Assembly (NCBI RefSeq): GCF_900112985.1
Contig: NZ_FONS01000008.1
Span: 94,167 to 158,166 of the forward strand
Length of the DNA stretch: 64,000 nucleotides
Reading direction: 5' to 3'
Source: Pedobacter antarcticus
Lineage (GTDB): Bacteria > Bacteroidota > Bacteroidia > Sphingobacteriales > Sphingobacteriaceae
A program made the translations under genes and the position numbers. Positions 33,881 through 41,977 of this stretch are shown in pieces. The notes under the pieces are model-generated. The model ran no database searches. It saw only the letters and a program-made list of their open reading frames with translations, and was not told the origin of the DNA. The stretch's first letter is position 1. Each line of letters starts with the position of its first letter.

Positions 33881-36838
33881 TTAAAATCCTAAGTTTAAGC
33901 CTAAACTATAAGTTCTTGGTCTTGGGTATAAATTATAATCGACACCACTGCCAATCTCCGGATCAAGTCCTTTATAGTCGGAAATCACGAACACATTCTG
34001 CACATTAGCGGTTATCCGCAAAGTAGTTTTGGAATTCGCGCTAAGCGGACCGAAGTTATAAGCCACACCTGCATTATCCATTTTCAGGAAAGAAGCATTT
34101 CTGATATAATAGTCACTCAAGAACTGGTTATTAGAGAATCCTGTGTTCATCAAATCAACCGCAGCGTTGTTAATCAGGCCACTTGGACTCAATACATTTC
34201 TGTCTACACCAAAATTGGAAGACACATTGTCATAAATATAGTTACCCAGATTGGCACGCAAAACGGTGCTTAATGTCCATTTTTTATAATTGAATGAAGT
34301 TGTAAAACCCATAATATACTTAGGCGCCGGTGCATGGTAGAAATATCTGTCCTGCTCAGTCACTACTCCATCTTCATTCGTGTCTTCATAAATACCTTCA
34401 AGTGGCTTACCATTAGTATCATATACTTGTTTATAAACGAAGAAAGCTGCAGGATTGTAATTAGCGGCATTCCATTTCAATGTAGTACCGGTTGCACCAG
34501 TGATATTACCGGCACCGATCTTGAAATTCGGATCCGGGTTTAAGGAAAGATTAGTTACTTTATTTTTATTGTAGGTAACATTGAAACCCATATCCCAGTT
34601 TATGTCGCTGCTTTTTATCAATGCGACGTTGATACTCGCCTCAATACCTTTATTCTCCATATTACCGACATTTGTCAATAAAAGGTTACTAAAATTGGTT
34701 CCAACAGGAATAGGTACGGTACTTAGCAAGTCTTTGGTTTTTTTATAGTAAACATCGACGCTACCAAATACTCTTCCGTTAAAGAAACCGTAATCTAAAC
34801 CGGCATTGTAAGTCTCTGAAGTTTCCCATTTCAAATCTTTATCGTAGGCAAGCGGCGAGAAGAAATGATAAAATTTATCTCCTATCTGATATTGAGCTTC
34901 ATTTACACTGCTGTAATAATTAGGCATATAACTGTAGTTCGCTATGCCATCCTGCTGACCGGTTATACCGTAGCTTAAACGAAGTTTTAAATCGGAAAGA
35001 ACCTTACTGTCTTTCAGGAAAGATTCATCAATCGCTCTCCAGGTAAAACCTGCAGATGGAAAATATCCCCAGCGTCCGGCTTCACTAAATTTAGAGGAAC
35101 CATCTGCACGCATGGTACCTGATAAGATATATTTATCTGCAAGGGTATAAACTAAACGGCCATAATAAGATAGCAACCTGTTTTGCTGAACATCAAATGG
35201 AAAAACCGGAGTGGTCTGAATTCCACCCAATGCATTATAGGCCGTGAAATTATAGGTTTTAACCGCATTGTCGTAAAACCCGTAACCCGCAGTTGCATTA
35301 ATATTACTGTTAATACCTTTCAGGTCTTTGGAATAATTAAGGTAAAATTCTACTAGTTTATTGTGTTGAACTTCTTCGTACTGTGTCGATTCACCTAAGT
35401 TTGCAAATTTCTGTGCAGCATATGCTGGGATTAAAGTTTTTCCATATCCTTTGGACACGTCATAACCTACATTTGCATTAGCATGTAATTCCGGAAGAAA
35501 GTGGAAAGAGTAATCCAGGCGCATATTACCGAAACTTCTGTCTGCATAACCTGTATTATTTTTTTGCTCAATTAATCCAAGGGGATTTCTTGGTGCATTC
35601 GGGTTCAGCTGGCCTGTCGAGCCTACCCATTCATAGTAGCCACCAAACTGATTGTTTGCATAAATACTTTGAGTCGGATCAAATTGTATCGCTGCGCCAA
35701 CCGCATCCTGATTTGCAAAACGTGATTCACTGATTGTACCTTTCAGATTCAAATCTACTTTCAGGTGCTTGTCAAAGAAAGTTGGGTTAATCGTAATTCC
35801 ACCAGATGCACGTTTCAGACGATCGGTTATCAGCAAACCTTTCTGATCAAGGTAACCTGCAGAAACACGATAAGGAATATCCTTAAAGCTTCCAGAAATA
35901 CTCAGGTTATTATCTGTAGTGAAAGAATTGTTGAAGATCGCGTCCTGCCAGTCTGTACTTGCAGAACCTAATAAGCCGATCTGCTCTGGCGTACCATGTG
36001 TATTTACATATTCACGAATCTGATCACCGGATAATACGTCAACCTTTTTTGCAACCGTAGCATATGAATTCACTGTACTGAAGTCAATGCGCGGCTCGCC
36101 CGATTTACCTTTCTTAGTGGTAATCAAAATAACACCATTTGAGGCACGTGAACCGTAGATAGCAGTTGCATTTGCATCTTTTAAGATGGTAAACGTTTCA
36201 ATATCATTAGGATTTACAAGACTCAGTGCGTTGGCAGAACCTGCAATTTTGTTACCGCTAAATGGAATCCCGTCGATTACGATAAGCGGATCATTACTGG
36301 CATTCAGAGAAGCACCACCCCTAACACGAATAGTACTCCCAGAACCTGGCTGCCCACCATTAGACGTAATAGACACACCGGCAACTTTACCGGAAATTAA
36401 TTGTTCTGGAGAGGTAATATTTCCAGCCTGAAAGTCTTTAGAGCTTACTGTTGTAATCGAGCCGGTCAGATCTTTTTTCTGTGCGGTTCCATAACCAATC
36501 ACAACGACCTCATTCAAATTCTGCGCGTCTGGTTTCAAAGAGAAGTCAAGTACGGTGTTACCGCTTACAGTTACTGCTGACTCTATTGAGGTGTAACCAA
36601 TATAGCTTGCAGTCAACGATATCGGACCATTTGCAACGCCGGTAATTTTATAATTACCGTTACCATCGGTCATCGAACTCTTACCAAGACCTTTGATGAG
36701 CACAGAAGCACCGGGTAAACCGAATCCTGTTTCATCAACCACTTTTCCGGATACTGTTCCGGTCTGAGCCTGTGCGGTAATTATGCTTAGTGTAAGCACG
36801 AAAAACAGACAGTATCTCATGATGTAAAATAGCTTCAT
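33881..36838 (-). CDS. SusC/RagA-family TonB-linked outer-membrane transporter
   Basis: A 985-residue TonB-dependent beta-barrel. The signal peptide ends near ITAQAQ (about residue 25). The CarboxypepD_reg domain (28-110) has GTVSGKVVDETGFGLPGASV. It is followed by the SusC signature VVIGYGTAQKKDLTGSIT, the plug domain with SPEQLISGKVAGV and IRVRGGASLNASNDPL, then the barrel ending in LGLNLGF. There is no N-terminal STN domain, so direct signalling to an anti-sigma factor is not expected. This fits with control by the adjacent LacI-type regulator. It is the first gene of the operon. Confidence 0.96.
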   Translation of the reverse strand: MKLFYIMRYCLFFVLTLSIITAQAQTGTVSGKVVDETGFGLPGASVLIKGLGKSSMTDGNGNYKITGVANGPISLTASYIGYTSIESAVTVSGNTVLDFSLKPDAQNLNEVVVIGYGTAQKKDLTGSITTVSSKDFQAGNITSPEQLISGKVAGVSITSNGGQPGSGSTIRVRGGASLNASNDPLIVIDGIPFSGNKIAGSANALSLVNPNDIETFTILKDANATAIYGSRASNGVILITTKKGKSGEPRIDFSTVNSYATVAKKVDVLSGDQIREYVNTHGTPEQIGLLGSASTDWQDAIFNNSFTTDNNLSISGSFKDIPYRVSAGYLDQKGLLITDRLKRASGGITINPTFFDKHLKVDLNLKGTISESRFANQDAVGAAIQFDPTQSIYANNQFGGYYEWVGSTGQLNPNAPRNPLGLIEQKNNTGYADRSFGNMRLDYSFHFLPELHANANVGYDVSKGYGKTLIPAYAAQKFANLGESTQYEEVQHNKLVEFYLNYSKDLKGINSNINATAGYGFYDNAVKTYNFTAYNALGGIQTTPVFPFDVQQNRLLSYYGRLVYTLADKYILSGTMRADGSSKFSEAGRWGYFPSAGFTWRAIDESFLKDSKVLSDLKLRLSYGITGQQDGIANYSYMPNYYSSVNEAQYQIGDKFYHFFSPLAYDKDLKWETSETYNAGLDYGFFNGRVFGSVDVYYKKTKDLLSTVPIPVGTNFSNLLLTNVGNMENKGIEASINVALIKSSDINWDMGFNVTYNKNKVTNLSLNPDPNFKIGAGNITGATGTTLKWNAANYNPAAFFVYKQVYDTNGKPLEGIYEDTNEDGVVTEQDRYFYHAPAPKYIMGFTTSFNYKKWTLSTVLRANLGNYIYDNVSSNFGVDRNVLSPSGLINNAAVDLMNTGFSNNQFLSDYYIRNASFLKMDNAGVAYNFGPLSANSKTTLRITANVQNVFVISDYKGLDPEIGSGVDYNLYPRPRTYSLGLNLGF

Positions 36839-37309
36839 ATTTTATACTTTTTTGGGGGTATATATTTGGATAATAGCAGTGTGTATTACACTCGAGGTAA
36901 ATTTACATCTGAGATCCACAAATCAAAATATTATATTAAAATAATTTATATGGCAGTATTTTATACTTAAATATGCCATATTTTGGCAGAATAATTTTTG
37001 TACACAAATACCAACAAAAACTATTTGTTGGTATCAAAATATTGATTATCAAATATTTGAAGCAAATAAAAACGATAAATAGTGTTTTTTGTACACTAAG
37101 TGACTTTATGTCCTTTTTACGGGAACGATACCGGGAACGTTCCCAACTTACTTAGAGAGGGAAGCGGCCTTCAGAAGATAAACTATCCGGAATTCTGCGT
37201 ATTTCAGTTGGGTCAATGCTTTTTTTAACAGAAAAACACAGCGAAACCGGCATAAAAATACCGGTTAAAAAAAGTCCTTGAATCTGAAGAAATGGAAGAG
37301 ATATTTGAT
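36839..37309. promoter_or_regulatory. Control region between lacI-type gene and susC
   Basis: A 471-bp AT-rich region rich in symmetry. It holds inverted repeats ATATGGCA/TGCCATAT (36948-36955 and 36974-36981), an 11-bp hairpin (37008-37034), and the operator-like palindrome at 37121-37144. A short hairpin (37245-37266), which could be the end of the regulator transcript, also lies here. I found no exact TAnnTTTG leftward promoter; TATTTTG-like sequence near 36927-36933 is the closest, one base short in spacing. Confidence 0.55.
37121..37144. promoter_or_regulatory. Candidate LacI-family operator upstream of susC
   Basis: A perfect 12-bp palindrome GGGAACGTTCCC at 37133-37144, with the central CG usual for LacI-family sites. 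The half-site GGGAACG is repeated in phase at 37121-37127, exactly 12 bp upstream. It lies about 285 bp before susC and 166 bp after the regulator's stop, and is the only such palindrome I noticed in the region. The link to the regulator is inference. Confidence 0.55.
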
Positions 37310-38320
37310 TTAAACGGCAGTCGATCTGCGTTTGATTAAGCGAGAAACTAAAACTATTTTTTCATTGCTATTTACGGTATCCGGCTGCTCGAGCATCTTA
37401 AATAAAAGAGATGCTGCCTCTACACCTATTCTGGTAGCTGGCTGGGTAACAGTAGTCAGAGAAGGATTTAATAGCGGTGCGATTTCAAGGCTTGAAAACC
37501 CGACGACTTTTAACTGTTCGGGAATTTGAACGCCCAATTCATGACAAGCTGTATAAGTAGCGAAAGCCAGACGCTCCACCGACGTGAATACGCCATCAGG
37601 TTTCAGTTCCTGCAACATATGTTTCAGAATCTGCCCGTTTTTACGATAACTATTGGTACAGTCCACAACCAGATGGTCGTCAAATGGTATTCCGTACTTT
37701 TCTAATGCATCCAGATACCCCTGCATCCTGGTCTTCCCGATAGAAAGATTTTTATTGATTACTAAATAGGCAATACGCTGGCAACCTTGCTTAATGAGGT
37801 GTTGAGTGGCTGCAAAACTACTTTCATAATCATTAGTTATTACTCGTGGTGCAGAAATGTCTTCATAAACTCTATCGAAAAAAACCAACGGAAGCCTCTT
37901 ATTATTCAGACCGTTCAAATAGGTGGGATCATTCCCCTCTCCGGAAACTGACATAATAATCCCGTCGGCCCGACCGTTATGCAAATGCCTTATAAAGGAG
38001 ACTTCTTTTTCGAAATCATCATCTGTCGCGTAAATCAGGATATGATACCCCTTACTCCGGGCAACCCCCTCTATTCCATGAATTGCCTGAGAGAAAAAAT
38101 TATTTGCCAGTTCAGGAACGATTACAGCTATTGTCTTACTACGCTGTTCTCTAAGATTACTTGCATAATGATTCGGCTGATAGTTGAGTTCTTTAGCCGC
38201 AGCAAGTATCTTATCTTTCGTTTCCCTGCTGATATCGCTGTTATCCCGGAATGCCCGGGAAACAGTCGATGTAGATAAATTTAGAGCTTTAGCTAGTTCT
38301 TTGATATTGATATTACGCAT
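37310..38320 (-). CDS. LacI-family transcriptional regulator
   Basis: A 336-residue DNA-binding regulator. The N-terminal HTH is NIKELAKALNLSTSTVSRAF, followed by the hinge-helix region NYQPNHYASNLREQ that sets operator choice. A periplasmic-binding-protein-like sensor domain (about 60-330) follows, with KTIAVIVPELANNFF and GVFTSVERLAFATY. It is encoded immediately upstream of the sus-like operon in the same direction and probably controls it in response to maltose or a derivative. Bacteroides uses the unrelated SusR for this job. Ligand and sign of control are inferred. Confidence 0.92.
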   Translation of the reverse strand: MRNINIKELAKALNLSTSTVSRAFRDNSDISRETKDKILAAAKELNYQPNHYASNLREQRSKTIAVIVPELANNFFSQAIHGIEGVARSKGYHILIYATDDDFEKEVSFIRHLHNGRADGIIMSVSGEGNDPTYLNGLNNKRLPLVFFDRVYEDISAPRVITNDYESSFAATQHLIKQGCQRIAYLVINKNLSIGKTRMQGYLDALEKYGIPFDDHLVVDCTNSYRKNGQILKHMLQELKPDGVFTSVERLAFATYTACHELGVQIPEQLKVVGFSSLEIAPLLNPSLTTVTQPATRIGVEAASLLFKMLEQPDTVNSNEKIVLVSRLIKRRSTAV

Positions 38321-38415
38321 GGAAAATGCTGGAATTACAAATAATATAAGAGTAAATATAGATGAATTTCCTCAATAGCCTTATTTAACTGCAATTTTTA
38401 CCAAAAATACCTTAC

Positions 38416-39867
38416 CTAATCATTCCAACGCCAGTCACCGGCTATCTTTAAAGGCAACTCCAAATTATTTTGTTTAAGAAAATCCTTCAATTCATTCTCC
38501 GTTTGTCTACCAACAGGGATTACAGGTGTGTTAGCCAGAGCATATGTTAACATAGCTGAATAACGTACAGTATTCTTCAATTCCTGCTCATCGACTAGGT
38601 GAAAACCGTCACCATCTGAGTGATAGAAAGGACCCGAATTATTTGGTAGTTTGCCGCCAGTTCCACCCGCAGTCGGAATACCTTCCAGCATAAACGGTTG
38701 ATGATCACTATGTAATCCGGCTCCAGCCCTGAAGAGATTTTTATAGCCGGTATCTATCTGTGCAATTTGTGTACCCCAGCCTTTAATCAAATCCTCCATT
38801 TCTTTCCGGCTTGTCGTAACTCCTTTAGGATCATTAGTCATGTCGTAGTTAAGCATATACTTGATTTCACCTAACTCGTTTTTTGCTTTAGCGTCGCGGA
38901 CAAAAGCTTTAGATCCTAAAAGGCCCTGCTCCTCTCCCATAAACATGACGAATTCTACAGTTCTTTTAGTCTTTAATTTGAGCGTTTTAAAGGTTCTTGC
39001 CATATCCATTATGGCAAATGAGCCTATACCGTTATCTATTGCACCAGTGGCAAGATCCCAGCTGTCCAAGTGTCCGCCGAGTACGATTTTTTCTTTCGGA
39101 AACTCCGTACCCTTCAATGTTGCAACAACATTTCTTGCCTTAATCATCCCGGAGAAATTGGTCATATTTAAGTTAGCATACTGAGGTTTTTTAGCCAGTT
39201 CTGCCTTAACAGCCATTCCATCTTCCAATCCTATACAAGCGGCTGGTATTGGAATAAGCTTACCGGTTACCGAAGCCGTACCCGTTAACAGGACTCCATT
39301 TTTAACGCCATTAATAATGATGATACCGGTTGCTCCGTATTTTGTAGCCAGGGCCGTCTTTTCAGAGCGGTGTAATCCCGGTGTTCCGGCTGGTGAACCA
39401 GGTAGAACTCCTAGATATACAAGTGCGATTTTACCTTTAACCTGACCTGCTTTCTTTTGATAATCCTCATCCAGACCATTCCCCATATCTACGAGTTCTC
39501 CACTTACATTAGCTTTCACAGGTGAATGCGCAAGTGCTACTGAGGCGACTTTATGTAAATTTGAAGCTGCATCACCAATTTTCGTCTCGTTATTCAACCT
39601 GCTCCAGCTCTCCACTTCAAAAGGCTGGTAACGCACATCATACCCATAAGATTTCAATAGCTTAAAAGCATACTCTTCTGCTTTCGCACCATTTGCAGAG
39701 CCGGTTAAACGGTGGCCGATTGTAGAGGTCGCATCTTTCAGCGTCGAATAAGCCTTAGAATGCTGCTGGACTTCTGAATTAATTTGTTTAAATGCCGGAG
39801 AAAAATTGTCCTGAGCGTAAGCGGACACGGCGAAAGCCGATAAAAAGAGAAAGCAAGAGGTCTTCAT
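38416..39867 (-). CDS. Secreted M28-family metallopeptidase
   Basis: A 483-residue exported zinc peptidase of family M28 (aminopeptidase/plasma glutamate carboxypeptidase-like). The signal peptide ends near VSAYAQ (about residue 19). A PA-type insert (about 120-225) precedes the catalytic domain. Zinc-site motifs are GGHLDSWDLATGAIDNG (His and bridging Asp), FMGEEQGLLGS (catalytic Glu and ligand), LNYDMTND and LHSDHQPF (final His). It probably trims dipeptides or N-terminal residues outside the cytoplasm. Transcribed alone. Confidence 0.9.
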   Translation of the reverse strand: MKTSCFLFLSAFAVSAYAQDNFSPAFKQINSEVQQHSKAYSTLKDATSTIGHRLTGSANGAKAEEYAFKLLKSYGYDVRYQPFEVESWSRLNNETKIGDAASNLHKVASVALAHSPVKANVSGELVDMGNGLDEDYQKKAGQVKGKIALVYLGVLPGSPAGTPGLHRSEKTALATKYGATGIIIINGVKNGVLLTGTASVTGKLIPIPAACIGLEDGMAVKAELAKKPQYANLNMTNFSGMIKARNVVATLKGTEFPKEKIVLGGHLDSWDLATGAIDNGIGSFAIMDMARTFKTLKLKTKRTVEFVMFMGEEQGLLGSKAFVRDAKAKNELGEIKYMLNYDMTNDPKGVTTSRKEMEDLIKGWGTQIAQIDTGYKNLFRAGAGLHSDHQPFMLEGIPTAGGTGGKLPNNSGPFYHSDGDGFHLVDEQELKNTVRYSAMLTYALANTPVIPVGRQTENELKDFLKQNNLELPLKIAGDWRWND

Positions 39868-39950
39868 GGTCTTATTTTTTGATTAAATTAAGTTATTTCT
39901 TAATATCAAAAAGAATTAAGTCCCGATAATCCGCTTTCGTATGATGATTG

Positions 39951-40922
39951 TTACTTTTTACGTTCTGTTGTATAGCGAACAAGCTGTTCAAGACCAGTTC
40001 TGGCCTCACTTTCAGGAAAAGTATAGAGAATATCAAATGCTTCCTGCTGATATTGGGCCATTTTTTCGGATGCGTAACGAACCCCTTCTTTTTCATTTAC
40101 GAAATCTATGATTTCCTGTATCTTTTTAGGATCATCTTTATGATTCTTCACTAAATTGATCATCCTTTTCTTTTCCGTCTTATCGGAACGGTTTAGTGCA
40201 TAGATTAGAGGGAGCGTAACTTTCTTCTCTTTGATATCAATTCCAAGTGGCTTGCCGACGTCATCGGTACCGAAGTCAAAAGTATCGTCCTTAATCTGGA
40301 AAGCTATCCCCACTTTTTCACCAAAAGCATGCATTTGCGCAACCTGCGCATCGTCAGCACCTGCAGAGGCAGCGCCGCAAGCGCAGCATGATGCTATTAA
40401 TGAGGCTGTTTTCTGTCGGATCACATCGAAATAAAGTTCCTCGCTGATATCCATACGCCGAACCTTCTCAATCTGGAGCAATTCGCCCTCACTCATTTGT
40501 CTCACAGCTTCAGAAACGATCTGTAACAAGCGGAATTCGTTATTATTTACCGACAAGAGCAGTCCTTTGGCCAATAGATAATCTCCTACAAGGACTGCAA
40601 TTTTATTCTTCCATAATGCATTAATTGAGAAAAAACCACGGCGTTCGTAAGCATTGTCGACAACATCGTCATGAACTAGTGTTGCTGTATGCAATAATTC
40701 AACTAATGCAGCGCCACGGTGTGTTGATTCCAGAATACCGCCGCAAAGCTTGGCTGCAAAAAAGACAAACATCGGCCTAATCTGCTTTCCCTTTCTTTTT
40801 ACAATATAATGCGTAATACGATCCAGTAATGGAGCATCACTATGCATAGAAGCTTTAAATTTTTCTTCAAAAACTTCGATATCTGCAGCTATAGGTTTCT
40901 TGATCTGATTTATTCCCGGCAT
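39951..40922 (-). CDS. Polyprenyl diphosphate synthase
   Basis: A 323-residue trans-isoprenyl diphosphate synthase of the IspB/heptaprenyl class. The first Asp-rich motif is in LVHDDVVDNAYERRG and the second in FQIKDDTFDFG, with GKQIRPMFVFFAAKLCGG and the KTASLI segment also conserved. The residues before the first DDxxD lack the bulky chain-stopping pattern of short-chain enzymes, which fits a long-chain product for the menaquinone side chain. Chain length cannot be fixed from sequence. No quinone genes lie nearby. Confidence 0.93.
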   Translation of the reverse strand: MPGINQIKKPIAADIEVFEEKFKASMHSDAPLLDRITHYIVKRKGKQIRPMFVFFAAKLCGGILESTHRGAALVELLHTATLVHDDVVDNAYERRGFFSINALWKNKIAVLVGDYLLAKGLLLSVNNNEFRLLQIVSEAVRQMSEGELLQIEKVRRMDISEELYFDVIRQKTASLIASCCACGAASAGADDAQVAQMHAFGEKVGIAFQIKDDTFDFGTDDVGKPLGIDIKEKKVTLPLIYALNRSDKTEKKRMINLVKNHKDDPKKIQEIIDFVNEKEGVRYASEKMAQYQQEAFDILYTFPESEARTGLEQLVRYTTERKK

Positions 40923-40941
40923 TCACGCTAAAATTAATGGG

Positions 40942-40949
40942 CAAACTTA
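40942..40949 (-). promoter_or_regulatory. Putative -7 element for the polyprenyl synthase gene
   Basis: Read leftwards this is TAAGTTTG, an exact TAnnTTTG match 19 nt before the ATG at 40922. No TTG is present at the -33 spacing. Confidence 0.4.
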
Positions 40950-40996
40950 ATTAAAATCGGCTAATTGCCGGCTTTAATGCTTTCTAAAAATAAGAT

Positions 40997-41977
40997 TTAA
41001 AGGATTTCGGCAGAAATATGCCTGATAATTTGAACTGCATGTACTCTTGAGTTCTCAATAAACCATTGATGTGTATCTCTTCCTCCACAAACAACCCCTG
41101 CCAGATATAAACCAGGCAAAACAGTCTCCATCGTTTCCTCATTATACGCAGGTTCATGCTTTTCCGTATCTGCCAGCTGAACACGCAAACGTTCCAGCAT
41201 GCCAAAATCCGGTTGGTACCCGGTCATCGCGATTACAAAATCATTCTCCAGGATTATATTACCATCCGGAGTCTGTATAGTTACCTCACCATCACGGATT
41301 TCCGTTAATTCCGAATGAAAGTATACTTTGATAGCCCCCTCTTTAATCCTGTTTTCAATATCTGGTCTGACCCAGTATTTCACATAGGAACCAATCTCTC
41401 CTCCACGGATAACTAAGGTAACCTGTGCCCCCTTACGGTAGGTTTCTAACGCAGCATCTATTGCAGAATTATTAGCCCCGACTACAACTACTCGCTGAAA
41501 CGCATAAAGATGCGGGTCTTTATAATAGTGCGTAACCTGAGGTAGTCCCTCACCGGGAATATTCATGAGTAACGGGATGTCGTAAAAACCAGTAGCAATA
41601 ATGACTTTTCTGACTTGGTAGGTCCTTTTAGATGTTTTTACGAGAAAACTACTTCCGACACTATCAGCCGATCTTTCAACCTGCTCAACCCGTTCAAATA
41701 ACCGAATATTCATAGCGAACTTTTCTGCTACACGACGATAATATTCTACAGCTTCATTTCGGTTGGGTTTAGGATTAATGCTGACAAATGGCACCTCTCC
41801 GATCTCCAGCTTTTGTGAGGTCGAAAAAAAAGTCATAAAAACAGGATAATTGAACAAACTGTTTACCAATGCCCCTTTTTCGACAATAACGTATGAAAGG
41901 CCGGCACGCTGTGCTTCTATAGCACAAGCCATCCCTATCGGCCCGGCACCAACGATCAGGATATCATACTTATCCAT
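40997..41977 (-). CDS. ypdA: YpdA-family (bacillithiol disulfide reductase-like) flavoprotein
   Basis: A 326-residue FAD/NADPH oxidoreductase. The N-terminal FAD site is YDILIVGAGPIGMACAIEA and the NADPH site is VVVGANNSAIDAALE. The NYPVFMTFFSTSQKLEIG segment and the lack of a CxxC redox pair separate it from thioredoxin reductase and match YpdA, the bacillithiol-disulfide reductase. The 32-codon upstream extension lies inside the preceding gene and has no FAD motif, so the ATG at 41977 is used. This overlaps the persulfide dioxygenase stop by 8 bp, implying coupled translation. Confidence 0.88.
   Translation of the reverse strand: MDKYDILIVGAGPIGMACAIEAQRAGLSYVIVEKGALVNSLFNYPVFMTFFSTSQKLEIGEVPFVSINPKPNRNEAVEYYRRVAEKFAMNIRLFERVEQVERSADSVGSSFLVKTSKRTYQVRKVIIATGFYDIPLLMNIPGEGLPQVTHYYKDPHLYAFQRVVVVGANNSAIDAALETYRKGAQVTLVIRGGEIGSYVKYWVRPDIENRIKEGAIKVYFHSELTEIRDGEVTIQTPDGNIILENDFVIAMTGYQPDFGMLERLRVQLADTEKHEPAYNEETMETVLPGLYLAGVVCGGRDTHQWFIENSRVHAVQIIRHISAEIL

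Noticed and set aside
37245..37266. Terminator of the LacI-type gene
   Set aside because: The stem is only 6 bp, and on the leftward transcript no U-run follows directly; kept only as a note in the control region.
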